64,000 nt of DNA from an uncultured Sutterella sp. (lineage in GTDB: Bacteria; Pseudomonadota; Gammaproteobacteria; Burkholderiales; Burkholderiaceae_F): positions 1 through 64,000 of the forward strand of contig UQYG01000005.1 of assembly GCA_900545275.1 (NCBI GenBank). The letters are read 5' to 3'. Under the pieces are notes generated by a model. It worked only from the letters and a program-made list of their open reading frames with translations. It had not been told where the DNA came from and did not search any database. Every line of letters begins with the position of its first letter. Position 1 is the first letter of the stretch. Positions 8,647-16,939 of this stretch are shown here, one piece after another. Position numbers and translations under genes: made by a program.

Positions 8647-9363
8647 ATGCAGATCTCTTTCTTTTCCCCGCGCCGTGCGCGGATCACTTCGGCTTGCGTG
8701 CCGCCCCTTGTGCTTTCTGTCTTCGGAGCCTTCCTCGCGGCACCAGCCGCCGAGGCTTCGTCGGTCGCCGTCGTCTATTTCAGTCAATACGACAACGTGG
8801 CGCCCGAAGCGCTCGCCGCACTGCAAAGGGAGCACCCCGAGCGCATCGACGCCCGAAGCGGCGCGAGCCTTGCGGCGCCCGGACTCGTGGGGCTCGTCGC
8901 ACGGTGGTCGGCCGCCGCTTTGCGCACCGAACCTCGCCCCATCGTGGTTCGGGACCCGTACGACGCCGACTATCGGGTCTGTCTCGCGCGGGTCGAGGAG
9001 GAACGCGAAACCCAGACGCGGCCGCCGCTTGCCGAGCGCACTCGGGCGGCCGCACAGGCCGTTCGCGAAGCCGACCGCATCGTCCTTGCCGTCCCAAACT
9101 GGGGCTACACCCTGCCCGCGGGGGTGAGGCGTTTTCTCGAGGAAAACGCTTCGGCCTTCGCCGGCAAGACCGTCGCGCCGATCGTCGTGCACGGTACGGG
9201 CGGCCTGGCCGGCACGATCGACGCGCTCCGGGCGGACCTTCCCGGGGTGCGGGTGCTCGATGCGTTGTCGCTCACGCGCGAAGAGGTTCGCGGTGCCCGG
9301 GAGACGGTCGAGCACTATGTCGAACGTTCCGTCGCGGGGAAGAGCGGACCGAGCGCACCCTGA
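8647..9363 (+). CDS. Exported flavodoxin-like protein
   Basis: A 238-residue protein with a long N-terminal signal peptide (hydrophobic stretch about 16-36, AxA-type cut near AAEA-SS), then a single flavodoxin-like alpha/beta domain: VAVVYFSQYDN as the first strand and loop, VLAVPNWGYTLPAGVRRFL as the FMN-contacting loop and helix, and a VHGTGG turn. The phosphate loop is again altered (SQYDNV rather than SRTGNT). GGGAGGG precedes the ATG at 8647. It lies 48 bases after the two-domain flavodoxin gene and 80 before the aldo/keto reductase, on the same strand. It may be an electron carrier or a cofactor-free paralogue. Confidence 0.7.
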   Translation: MQISFFSPRRARITSACVPPLVLSVFGAFLAAPAAEASSVAVVYFSQYDNVAPEALAALQREHPERIDARSGASLAAPGLVGLVARWSAAALRTEPRPIVVRDPYDADYRVCLARVEEERETQTRPPLAERTRAAAQAVREADRIVLAVPNWGYTLPAGVRRFLEENASAFAGKTVAPIVVHGTGGLAGTIDALRADLPGVRVLDALSLTREEVRGARETVEHYVERSVAGKSGPSAP

Positions 9364-9443
9364 CGGCCTTCCCCTTTTTTCGCCTTTTCTTTTTTCTCAA
9401 CGATCCGCCCCGGCGGATTTCCCGCTCACTCTTGGAGACTTTT

Positions 9444-10583
9444 ATGACCTACAAACTCCATCGCCGCGCCTTCATCACCACGTCGGCCGCCTTGGCGGCG
9501 AGCACCACGCTGCCGTTTTCGTCGACACGCGCCGCGACAGGCGTCCGCATTCCGGCGGAGGCCGACATGCCCTATATCCTCAAGACCCGCCGTCTCGGAA
9601 GCGGTCGGGCCGCCATGAACGTGACGAGCCTCGGCTTCGGCTGCATGGGCTCTTCGTACAACCGCGGCGCCGTGCCGTCGCACGAAGCGCTGCTGTCGCT
9701 CTTTCGTCAGGCGGTCGAACACGGCTGCAACTTTTTCGATACGGCCGAAATCTACGGGCCGCACACGAATGAAAGACTGACGGGGGAAGCCTTGGAACCC
9801 GTGCGCGACCGCGTGCAGATCGCGACGAAGTTCGGGCACCGCATTGAAAACGGTTACTATTTCCCCGGGGAACTCAACAGCCGTCCCGAACAAATTCGCG
9901 CCGTCTGCGAAGAGTCCCTCAAGCGCCTTCGCACCGACCACATCGACCTCTTTTATCAGCACCGGCTCGACCCCAAGGTGCCGATCGAAGACGTTGCGGG
10001 TACGGTGGCCGATCTCATCCGCGAAGGGAAGGTGAAGTATTTCGGTCTCTGCGAAGTGGGGCCCGAAACCCTGAGGCGCGCCCACGCCGTGTGCCCGGTG
10101 ACGGCGGTGCAGAGCGAATACCACATCATGTGGCGCGAACCCGAGACGCTCCTTTTCCCGACTCTGAAGGAACTCGGCATCGGCTTCGTGCCGTACAGTC
10201 CGCTCAACCGCGGTTTCCTGGGAGGCGACATCAACGAATACACGCAGTTCGATCCCGCGCGCGACAATCGTCAAACGCTGCCGCGCTTTACGCCGGAAAA
10301 CCTGCGCAAGAACTACCGCGTCGTCGAAGCGCTCCACCGCTTCGGCCGCACCCGCGGCATGACGGCCGCGCAGGTGTCGCTCGCCTGGCTCTTGGCCAAG
10401 GGCGACTTCATCGTCCCGATCCCCGGAACGACGAAGGTGTCGCACATGGAAGAAAACTTCCGGTCGGCCGAATTTGCGGTGAGCGACGCGGATTGGCGCG
10501 CGCTCGAAGCGGAAATCGACCAAATCGAGATCTCGGGCGATCGCTATCCCGCCGATCAGCAGGCGCAGGTGGAAAAGCGCTGA
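9444..10583 (+). CDS. Tat-exported aldo/keto reductase
   Basis: A 379-residue protein. A Tat-like signal (HRRAFITTSAALAAS, residues 7-21) precedes an aldo/keto reductase TIM barrel (about 45-370). The catalytic tetrad is visible: Asp and Tyr in FFDTAEIYG, Lys in ATKFGH and His in FYQHR. The VPIPGTTK segment near the C terminus is the usual NADP phosphate-binding region. Family members reduce carbonyls with NAD(P)H. Export by Tat would require folding with bound cofactor, unusual for the family. GGAG lies six bases before the ATG at 9444. It is the last gene of the LysR-linked module, followed by a strong terminator. Confidence 0.88.
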   Translation: MTYKLHRRAFITTSAALAASTTLPFSSTRAATGVRIPAEADMPYILKTRRLGSGRAAMNVTSLGFGCMGSSYNRGAVPSHEALLSLFRQAVEHGCNFFDTAEIYGPHTNERLTGEALEPVRDRVQIATKFGHRIENGYYFPGELNSRPEQIRAVCEESLKRLRTDHIDLFYQHRLDPKVPIEDVAGTVADLIREGKVKYFGLCEVGPETLRRAHAVCPVTAVQSEYHIMWREPETLLFPTLKELGIGFVPYSPLNRGFLGGDINEYTQFDPARDNRQTLPRFTPENLRKNYRVVEALHRFGRTRGMTAAQVSLAWLLAKGDFIVPIPGTTKVSHMEENFRSAEFAVSDADWRALEAEIDQIEISGDRYPADQQAQVEKR

Positions 10584-10637
10584 GGGCCAAGAGGCTTGCG
10601 TTCTCCTTCCTGCCTGGTTCGGCACCGGGAAGGTTTG

Positions 10638-10666
10638 GGCGGTGCAGAGGGGCGCCGCCTTTTTTT
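10638..10666 (+). terminator. Intrinsic terminator of the aldo/keto reductase operon
   Basis: Arms at 10638-10645 and 10652-10659 (8 pairs, one G-U) lead directly into seven T (10660-10666). An overlapping stem (10655-10665 with 10673-10683) could act in the other orientation. Confidence 0.85.
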
Positions 10667-10813
10667 CGACGGAAAAAAGGCGGTCGGACCGTCGGCGCTG
10701 TCTTTTGGCGCCGAGTCGTCCCGCCCCCGACATATGCCGACGGGGCCCGTGAGCGCTGTTCTTCGAAAGAATTCGGTCCCTTTTCGCAAGGGTGCGAATT
10801 TGTAAAACCTTAC

Positions 10814-10842
10814 TTGCGTAATCAAGAATTTTATCGTAATAT
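10814..10842 (+). promoter_or_regulatory. Promoter of the isc operon
   Basis: TTGCGT (10814-10819), a 17-base spacer and TAATAT (10837-10842) give a good sigma-70 promoter 50 bases before iscR. IscR with its [2Fe-2S] cluster normally represses this promoter, but no clear match to the 25-base IscR site was found by eye. Confidence 0.7.
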
Positions 10843-10891
10843 CCGAGCGATTCAATCGGGTTTTCCCAAAGATCAGCAGAAGGAGACGTTC

Positions 10892-11356
10892 GTGAAACTG
10901 ACGACGAAAGGTCGCTTTGCCGTGACGGCTATGGTGGATTTGGCGCTGCATTTGAGCGAGGCGCCTGTGCGCATCGCGCTCATCGCCGAACGCCAGAACC
11001 TTTCGGTGGCGTACCTCGAGCAGATCTTCTGCAAGCTTCGCCGTGCCGGTCTCGTCACGAGCGCCCGCGGCCCCGGCGGCGGGTACCGCCTCGGCGATCT
11101 GCCGGAAAACATTTCCGTGGGACAAATCATCGATGCCGTCGACGAGGACATCGATGCGACTCAGTGTCATGGAGGCGACACCTGCAAGGGCGGCGCCGCC
11201 TGTCTCACGCACCATCTTTGGGAAGATCTCAACCGCGTCACGTCGAAGTTTCTCTCTCGCGTGACGCTTGCCGACATGGTTCGCCGCAACGAAGAGCGCG
11301 CCGCCCGCAAGGAGGCGCACGTTTCTGCCGACATTCCGGTTCGGCGCCGCAACTGA
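10892..11356 (+). CDS. iscR: Fe-S cluster-sensing regulator IscR
   Basis: A 154-residue Rrf2-family regulator that represses the isc operon when it holds a [2Fe-2S] cluster. The winged helix-turn-helix is at the N terminus (MKLTTKGRFAVTAMVDLA). Cluster ligands Cys92, Cys98, Cys104 and His107 fall at the same positions as in E. coli IscR. A GTG at 10892 is the start, with AGGAG six bases upstream; the open frame continues further 5' through the terminator region and is not coding there. It is the first gene of iscR-iscS-iscU-iscA-hscB-hscA-fdx. Confidence 0.96.
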   Translation: MKLTTKGRFAVTAMVDLALHLSEAPVRIALIAERQNLSVAYLEQIFCKLRRAGLVTSARGPGGGYRLGDLPENISVGQIIDAVDEDIDATQCHGGDTCKGGAACLTHHLWEDLNRVTSKFLSRVTLADMVRRNEERAARKEAHVSADIPVRRRN

Positions 11357-11431
11357 TTTGTTTTGACCCCGACCATTACTGATCGTGCAGCGCCCGCTGA
11401 CGCTGTCACCTCCTAAGGAGCTTCGATACAC

Positions 11432-12643
11432 ATGACTAAGCCCGTGTACTTGGACTACTCCGCCACGACCCCGGTGGATCCGCGCGTGGTGGACAAAATG
11501 GTGCCGTACCTCTACGAGCGTTTCGGCAATCCCGCGTCCCACAGCCATGCCTACGGCTGGGAAGCCGAAAAGGCCGTGGAAGAGGCCCGCGGCCACGTCG
11601 CGGCGCTGATCGGCGCCGATCCGCGCGAAATCGTCTGGACGTCGGGCGCGACCGAGGCCGACAATCTCGCCCTCAAGGGGATTGCGCACTTCTACAAGGA
11701 AAAGGGCCGTCACCTCATTACGGTGAAGACCGAACACAAGGCGATTCTCGACTCGATGCGCCATCTCGAGACGGAAGGGTTTGAAGTCACCTACCTTGAC
11801 GTCGAGGAAAACGGGCTTCTCGATCTCGAAAAGCTCAAGGCCGCGATCCGGCCCGACACGATCCTCGTCTCCGTCATGGCGGTGAACAATGAGATCGGCG
11901 TCGTGCAGGACCTCGTCGAAATCGGCCGCATCTGCCGAGAACACAAAATCTTCTTCCATTGCGACGCTACGCAGGCGCCGGGCCACATCAAGATCAACGT
12001 CGACGAATGGAACGTCGACCTGATGAGTCTTTCGGGCCACAAGGTCTACGGTCCCAAGGGGGTCGGCGCCCTCTACGTGCGCCGCAAGCCGCGCGTGCGC
12101 CTCGAGTGTCAGATGCACGGCGGCGGCCACGAGCGCGGGATGCGTTCGGGCACGCTCCCCACGCACCAGATCGTCGGCATGGGCGAAGCCTACCGCCTCG
12201 CCAAGGAAGAGTTCGACGTCGAAGTGCCCCGCATCAAGGCGCTGCGTGACCGTCTCTGGGACGGCATCCGCAAGAACATTCCCGAGGTCTACCTCAACGG
12301 CGACTGGGAACACCGTTCGCCCCACAACCTCAACGTGAGCTTCGCCTACATCGAAGGCGAAAGCCTCATGCTCGCCCTGAAGGACATCGCGGTGTCGTCT
12401 GGTTCGGCCTGCACTTCCGCGTCGCTTGAACCCTCCTATGTCCTTCGTGCGCTCGGACGCGACGACGAACTCGCCCACAGCTCGATCCGTTTTACGCTCG
12501 GTCGCTTCACGACCGAGGAAGACATCGACTTCGTCGTGAAGACCCTCACGGAGAAGGTGGCGCAGCTGCGCGAAATGAGTCCGCTCTGGGAAATGTTCAA
12601 GGAAGGGATCGATCTCTCGAAGATCACTTGGACGGAACACTGA
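11432..12643 (+). CDS. iscS: Cysteine desulfurase IscS
   Basis: A 403-residue PLP enzyme that takes sulfur from cysteine as a persulfide and hands it to IscU and to tRNA-modifying enzymes. The N terminus YLDYSATTPVDPRV, the PLP-lysine segment SGHKVYGPKG and the mobile catalytic-Cys loop SSGSACTSASLEP are all present, and the length equals group I desulfurases. AGGAG lies upstream of the ATG. It follows iscR by 75 bases and precedes iscU. Confidence 0.97.
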   Translation: MTKPVYLDYSATTPVDPRVVDKMVPYLYERFGNPASHSHAYGWEAEKAVEEARGHVAALIGADPREIVWTSGATEADNLALKGIAHFYKEKGRHLITVKTEHKAILDSMRHLETEGFEVTYLDVEENGLLDLEKLKAAIRPDTILVSVMAVNNEIGVVQDLVEIGRICREHKIFFHCDATQAPGHIKINVDEWNVDLMSLSGHKVYGPKGVGALYVRRKPRVRLECQMHGGGHERGMRSGTLPTHQIVGMGEAYRLAKEEFDVEVPRIKALRDRLWDGIRKNIPEVYLNGDWEHRSPHNLNVSFAYIEGESLMLALKDIAVSSGSACTSASLEPSYVLRALGRDDELAHSSIRFTLGRFTTEEDIDFVVKTLTEKVAQLREMSPLWEMFKEGIDLSKITWTEH

Positions 12644-12653
12644 TCAATTTGTC

Positions 12654-12674
12654 GGGCGCCCCGAACGGGCGCCC
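12654..12674 (+). other. GC-rich hairpin between iscS and iscU
   Basis: The 8-base self-complementary word GGGCGCCC occurs at 12654-12661 and 12667-12674 with a five-base loop, giving a very stable stem just before the iscU ribosome-binding site. No T run follows, so it is more likely an mRNA stability or processing element than a terminator. Confidence 0.6.
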
Positions 12675-12687
12675 TTCGGAGACCGCT

Positions 12688-13068
12688 ATGGCTTACAGCG
12701 AAAAACTGATGGATCACTATGAGCACCCCCGTAACGTCGGGACGCTCGACAAGAACGCCGACAACGTCGGCACCGGCATGGTGGGCGCCCCCGCCTGCGG
12801 CGACGTCATGCGCCTGCAGATTCAGGTGAACGACGAAGGCGTCATTGAAGACGCCAAGTTCAAAACCTACGGCTGCGGTTCGGCCATCGCGTCGTCTTCG
12901 CTCGTGACCGAATGGGTAAAGGGCAAGACCCTCGACGAAGCCGGTCAGCTCACGAACAGCCAGATCGCCGAGGAGCTCGCGCTCCCGCCCGTGAAGATTC
13001 ACTGCTCGATTCTCGCCGAAGACGCGATCAAGGCGGCGATCGAAGACTACCGTTCCAAGCAGAAGTAA
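12688..13068 (+). CDS. iscU: Fe-S cluster assembly scaffold IscU
   Basis: A 126-residue scaffold on which [2Fe-2S] clusters are built. The ligand cysteines Cys37 (GAPACGD), Cys63 (YGCGSA) and Cys106 (IHCSIL) are present, with Asp39, and the LPPVK motif (99-103) recognised by the HscA chaperone is intact. The ATG at 12688 was chosen because GGAG precedes it and the protein then matches the family N terminus (MAYSEKLMDHY). It is followed after 10 bases by iscA. Confidence 0.97.
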   Translation: MAYSEKLMDHYEHPRNVGTLDKNADNVGTGMVGAPACGDVMRLQIQVNDEGVIEDAKFKTYGCGSAIASSSLVTEWVKGKTLDEAGQLTNSQIAEELALPPVKIHCSILAEDAIKAAIEDYRSKQK

Positions 13069-13078
13069 GGAGTGCAGT

Positions 13079-13402
13079 ATGGCCGTTACGCTCACGGAAG
13101 CCGCCGCCCGTCACGTTCAGAAGTACATTGACCGCCGCGGCAAGGGCCTTGGTCTGCGCCTCGGCGTCAAGACGTCGGGGTGCTCGGGAATGGCTTACAA
13201 GCTCGAGTTCGCCGACGAAATCCACGACGACGACAAGGTCTACGAAAGCTTCAACGTGAAGGTGATCGTGGACGAGAAGAGCCTTCCCTACCTCGACGGT
13301 ACGGAGCTCGACTACACGCGCGAGGGTCTGAACGAGGGCTTCCGCTTCCATAACCCCAATGAAAAGTCTCACTGCGGCTGCGGGGAATCCTTCCATGTCT
13401 GA
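13079..13402 (+). CDS. iscA: Iron-sulfur assembly protein IscA
   Basis: A 107-residue A-type carrier that delivers Fe-S clusters to target proteins. The three conserved cysteines are in TSGCSG (Cys35) and in the C-terminal CGCGESF. Length and spacing are typical. Its last codons overlap the start of hscB by eight bases, suggesting coupled translation. Confidence 0.96.
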   Translation: MAVTLTEAAARHVQKYIDRRGKGLGLRLGVKTSGCSGMAYKLEFADEIHDDDKVYESFNVKVIVDEKSLPYLDGTELDYTREGLNEGFRFHNPNEKSHCGCGESFHV

Positions 13403-13901
13403 CGTTCGAATGAGTCCCTACGAACTCTTCGGACTTCCCGAAACGTACGCGCTCGACGAGACGCTTCTCGCCGAGCGCCATCGTGCGGCGATGCAGAAGG
13501 TTCACCCCGACCGCTTCGCCGACCGCTCGGCTGCGGAGCGGCGCGTCGCCGAACAGTGGAGCGCCGTCATCAACGAAGCCTTCGAAACGCTGAAGAGTCC
13601 CGTGAAGCGCGCCGTGTGGCTCGCCAAAAAGCGCGGCGCCGAGGTGGAGACCGAGGGGCAGGTGCGCATGCCCGCCGACTTCCTCATGAAGCAGCTCGAC
13701 TGGCGCGAACGTCTCGAAGAGGCGGACGAAACCGAACGCAGTGCGCTTCTCGAAGAAGTCGAATCCGAAGCGAAGTCGCTCGAAGCGGCGCTCGAGGCGG
13801 CCTTTGATCGAGAGAACGACCCCGTGTGTGGAGCCGATCTCGCACGCCGTCTGCTCTTCATCGTCAAGTTTTTGCAGGATGCGCGCCGCGCATCGGCTTG
13901 A
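13395..13901 (+). CDS. hscB: Fe-S co-chaperone HscB
   Basis: A 168-residue J-type co-chaperone that brings IscU to HscA and stimulates its ATPase. The J domain is N-terminal with the HPD signature (QKVHPDRFAD); the C-terminal three-helix part (about 85-168) binds IscU. The ATG at 13395 lies inside the end of iscA; an upstream in-frame ATG would extend it without homology. Order and overlap match the isc operon. Confidence 0.94.
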   Translation: MSDVRMSPYELFGLPETYALDETLLAERHRAAMQKVHPDRFADRSAAERRVAEQWSAVINEAFETLKSPVKRAVWLAKKRGAEVETEGQVRMPADFLMKQLDWRERLEEADETERSALLEEVESEAKSLEAALEAAFDRENDPVCGADLARRLLFIVKFLQDARRASA

Positions 13902-13915
13902 GAACATTTTCTGTC

Positions 13916-15811
13916 ATGGCACTTTTTCAAATTGCGGAGCCCGGTGAGTCAGCCGCCCCGCACGAACACCGTTTGGCCGTGGGGATCGACCTCGGCACGA
14001 CCAATTCGCTCGTGGCGAGCGTGATCAGCGCAAGCACCGAAGTGATCGCCGACGAAACAGGGCGAAAGCTCCTTCCCTCCGTGGTCCGCTACCTCGCTGA
14101 CGGAAGCGTCGTGACGGGAGCGGACGCCCTTGCGGCGGCCGAGTCCGACCCGGCTAACACTGTTTCCTCCGCCAAGCGTCTGATCGGCCGTCGTCTCGCC
14201 GACATCGAGCACGCCGAGCATCTGCCTTATGAAATCGAAGACGCCGAAGGGATGTTGCGCATCCGCACGGCGGCGGGTCCCAAGACGCCGGTGGAGGTGA
14301 GCGCCGAGATTCTCAAGACCCTGCGCGACCGCGCCGAAGCACGCTTCGGAGGCGAACCCCTTTCGGGCGCAGTCATCACGGTGCCCGCTTATTTCGACGA
14401 CGCTCAGCGTCAGGCGACGAAGGATGCTGCGCGGCTTGCGAACCTCACGGTGCTTCGCCTTCTGAACGAACCCACCGCCGCTGCGCTCGCCTATGGGCTC
14501 GACAACGGCGCCGAAGGGCTCTATCTCATCTACGATTTGGGGGGCGGCACGTTCGATGTGTCGCTTCTCAAGCTCACGAAAGGGGTTTTTGAGGTGCTTG
14601 CAACCGGCGGTGACTCGGCTCTGGGCGGGGACGACTTCGACCACCGGGTCTTCTGCTGGGCGCTCGAAGAGGTGCGTAAGGAATTCGGCTCGATCGGAAT
14701 TCTCTCGCAGGAAGAAAAGCGTCGCCTCCTCAACGCCGCCCGCGCGGCGAAGGAGGCGCTCACCGAGCTCGAGGAAACGCCGCTCACCGTGACGCTCGCC
14801 GACGGCAGGACGACGACCCTCACGCTCACGCGAAAGACCTTTGAAGACCTTACCTGTCACCTCGTTCGCAAGACGATCGACGCCGTCGGCCGAGTTTTGC
14901 ACGACGCCGACGTCAAGACCGAGGACATCCGCGGGATCGTTCTCGTGGGCGGCGCCACACGCATGCCGATCATTTCGCAGTGTGTGGAACGCTCCTTCGG
15001 ACTCAAGCCCCTGAGCGACATTGATCCCGATCAGGTCGTGGCGGTCGGGGCCGCGATGCAGGCGAACAAACTCGTCGGCAACGCTTCGGGCGACGACTGG
15101 CTCCTTCTTGACGTGACGCCGCTCTCGCTCGGTCTCGAAACAATGGGCGGGCTCGTCGAAAAGGTGATTCCCCGCAACAGTCCGATTCCGATCGCGCGGG
15201 CGCAGGACTTTACGACCTTCCGCGACGGTCAGACCGCGATGGCGATTCACGTCGTGCAGGGCGAGCGCGAGGTGGTGGACGCCTGTCGCTCGCTTGCGCG
15301 TTTCGAGCTGCGCGGCATTCCGCCGATGGCTGCGGGCGCGGCCCGTATCCGCGTGACCTTTGAGGTCGACGCCGACGGCCTGCTCTCGGTTTCTGCCCGC
15401 GAACAGGAGACGGGCGTCGAAGCCTCCGTTACGGTGAAGCCCTCCTACGGGCTTACGGACGACGAAATCGTCCGTATGCTGCGCGACGGCACGGGTTCGG
15501 CCGCAGCCGACATGGCGGCTCGCGAACTGCGCGAACAGCAGGTCGAAGCGCGCCGCCTTCTCGAATCGATTCACGGAGCCTTGAAGGCCGACGGCGATCT
15601 TCTTTCGTCCGAAGAGCGCGCGCGCATCGACGGACTCGTCGAGACGCTCTCGGGGCTCGTCACCTCGGACGATACGGACGTCATCCGAAACGCGATCGAA
15701 ACGCTCTCCAAAGAAACCGAATCTTTTGCCGCCCGGCGCATGAACCGTTCGATTCTCGCGGCGCTCGCCGGACATTCCGTGGATGATTTTGCTTCCGAAG
15801 GGAAGGAGTGA
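13916..15811 (+). CDS. hscA: Fe-S assembly Hsp70 chaperone HscA
   Basis: A 631-residue specialised Hsp70 that drives cluster release from IscU in an ATP-dependent cycle. The nucleotide-binding domain (about 20-390) shows GIDLGTTNSLVA, the phosphate-2 region IYDLGGGTFDVS and the adenosine motif VLVGGATRMP. The substrate-binding domain follows, with a short lid, typical of HscA rather than DnaK. The start at 13916 gives the HscA-like N terminus; the open frame begins earlier inside hscB. It lies 14 bases after hscB and 3 before fdx. Confidence 0.96.
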   Translation: MALFQIAEPGESAAPHEHRLAVGIDLGTTNSLVASVISASTEVIADETGRKLLPSVVRYLADGSVVTGADALAAAESDPANTVSSAKRLIGRRLADIEHAEHLPYEIEDAEGMLRIRTAAGPKTPVEVSAEILKTLRDRAEARFGGEPLSGAVITVPAYFDDAQRQATKDAARLANLTVLRLLNEPTAAALAYGLDNGAEGLYLIYDLGGGTFDVSLLKLTKGVFEVLATGGDSALGGDDFDHRVFCWALEEVRKEFGSIGILSQEEKRRLLNAARAAKEALTELEETPLTVTLADGRTTTLTLTRKTFEDLTCHLVRKTIDAVGRVLHDADVKTEDIRGIVLVGGATRMPIISQCVERSFGLKPLSDIDPDQVVAVGAAMQANKLVGNASGDDWLLLDVTPLSLGLETMGGLVEKVIPRNSPIPIARAQDFTTFRDGQTAMAIHVVQGEREVVDACRSLARFELRGIPPMAAGAARIRVTFEVDADGLLSVSAREQETGVEASVTVKPSYGLTDDEIVRMLRDGTGSAAADMAARELREQQVEARRLLESIHGALKADGDLLSSEERARIDGLVETLSGLVTSDDTDVIRNAIETLSKETESFAARRMNRSILAALAGHSVDDFASEGKE

Positions 15812-15814
15812 ACC

Positions 15815-16150
15815 ATGCCTCTCGTTAAAGTTTTGCCGCATGAAGAAATCTGCCCGCAGGGGGTTGAATTCGAAGCCGTCCCGGGGGACAACCTCGCCCG
15901 CGCGCTTCTTGCGCACGGCGTCGCGATCGAGCACGCCTGCGAATTCTCCTGCGCCTGCTCGACCTGCCACGTGTACGTGCGCGAAGGGCTCGATTCTCTG
16001 AACGAACCCTCCGACAACGAGCTCGATCATCTCGATGCCGCCTGGGGCGCGGGTCTTTACTCGCGTCTCTCCTGTCAGACGACGGTGGGGGAAGAGGACA
16101 TCACGATCGAAATCCCGAAGTACTCGCGCAATCACGCCAAAGAGCATTGA
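15815..16150 (+). CDS. fdx: ISC-type [2Fe-2S] ferredoxin
   Basis: A 111-residue adrenodoxin-type ferredoxin that supplies electrons to Fe-S assembly. Cluster ligands Cys42, Cys48, Cys51 and Cys87 are all present, with the extra Cys46 also seen in E. coli Fdx. It is the last gene of the isc operon and is followed by a strong terminator; no iscX follows, unlike many isc operons. Confidence 0.96.
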   Translation: MPLVKVLPHEEICPQGVEFEAVPGDNLARALLAHGVAIEHACEFSCACSTCHVYVREGLDSLNEPSDNELDHLDAAWGAGLYSRLSCQTTVGEEDITIEIPKYSRNHAKEH

Positions 16151-16169
16151 GGCGGGTGGGGTGTAAGAC

Positions 16170-16205
16170 AAAAGGTCTCCGAACGGCGGTTCGGAGACCT
16201 TTTTT
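16170..16205 (+). terminator. Terminator of the isc operon (bidirectional)
   Basis: A perfect stem of about 14 bases (16171-16184 with 16189-16202) with a GGCG loop ends in six T on the plus strand (16200-16205). Four A before the stem give a short T run on the minus strand, so it can also end the convergent lysS-Nudix transcript. It touches the Nudix stop codon. Confidence 0.9.
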
Positions 16206-16939
16206 CAATGGAGGCGTTCGGCGAGTACTGACCAGGATCGGGCCGCGTCGGAGAGCATTCGTCCTGAAAGGATGAGCGAGCGAACCTCTTGAGCGCTGAA
16301 GGATTCGAAGCGCTCGACTTCGCCGTCGCGGGCGGCGAGTCGGGGAGGAGAGGGCGTGCGCAGCAAGCGGTTGAGCGTAGTTTCGACAAGACGTCCTTCG
16401 GGTACGAGCCGGTCTTCCGTGAGGTTGGGCCCTTCGAGGAGGGTGAGGTTCTCCAGACGCAGGCCCGCCTCTTCATAAGCTTCTCGAAAGAGAGCCTCCC
16501 GAGGGGATTCGTCGCCCGAGAGGAGTCCGCCCACGGGAGAGTCCCAGAGTCCCGGACCGATGCGCTTTCGGGCGCTCCGCTTCCCGAGCCAGAATCGTTT
16601 CCCCTCCAGAATCCAGAGACGCACGCAGACGGTCGGAAGACCAAGAGGGCGAAAGAGCTGTCGGTCGACGAGCGCGATCGTTTCCCCGCCCGAGCGAAGG
16701 GGCAGTTTTTCGCCAAGCGGCGCTAGTTCCGGAAAAAGTGCGAAGAGCCCCGCAAACCAGGCTTCCCGTTCGGTTCGCGTTTCCGGAAGAACAAAGCGGC
16801 CGTTGATGAGAACGCCCGCCGAAAGGAGGCGCTCGGCCGCCCAGTCGACGGGACGCCCCGCAACCGCGTTTCGCCACAGCAAAACGGCGCCCCGCCCGTC
16901 GGGCGGAAGCGCCGTTTGCTGAGAAACGAAGCCCGTCAT
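16205..16939 (-). CDS. Nudix hydrolase (DUF4743-type)
   Basis: A 244-residue protein with an N-terminal extension (1-100) of the kind seen in thiamine-pyrophosphokinase-linked Nudix proteins and a C-terminal Nudix domain. The Nudix box is complete: GLLSGDE, then seven residues, then REAYEEAGL. It hydrolyses a nucleoside-diphosphate-linked substrate that cannot be named. Its ATG overlaps the lysS stop codon by four bases, so the two are translationally coupled. Confidence 0.85.
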   Translation of the reverse strand: MTGFVSQQTALPPDGRGAVLLWRNAVAGRPVDWAAERLLSAGVLINGRFVLPETRTEREAWFAGLFALFPELAPLGEKLPLRSGGETIALVDRQLFRPLGLPTVCVRLWILEGKRFWLGKRSARKRIGPGLWDSPVGGLLSGDESPREALFREAYEEAGLRLENLTLLEGPNLTEDRLVPEGRLVETTLNRLLRTPSPPRLAARDGEVERFESFSAQEVRSLILSGRMLSDAARSWSVLAERLH

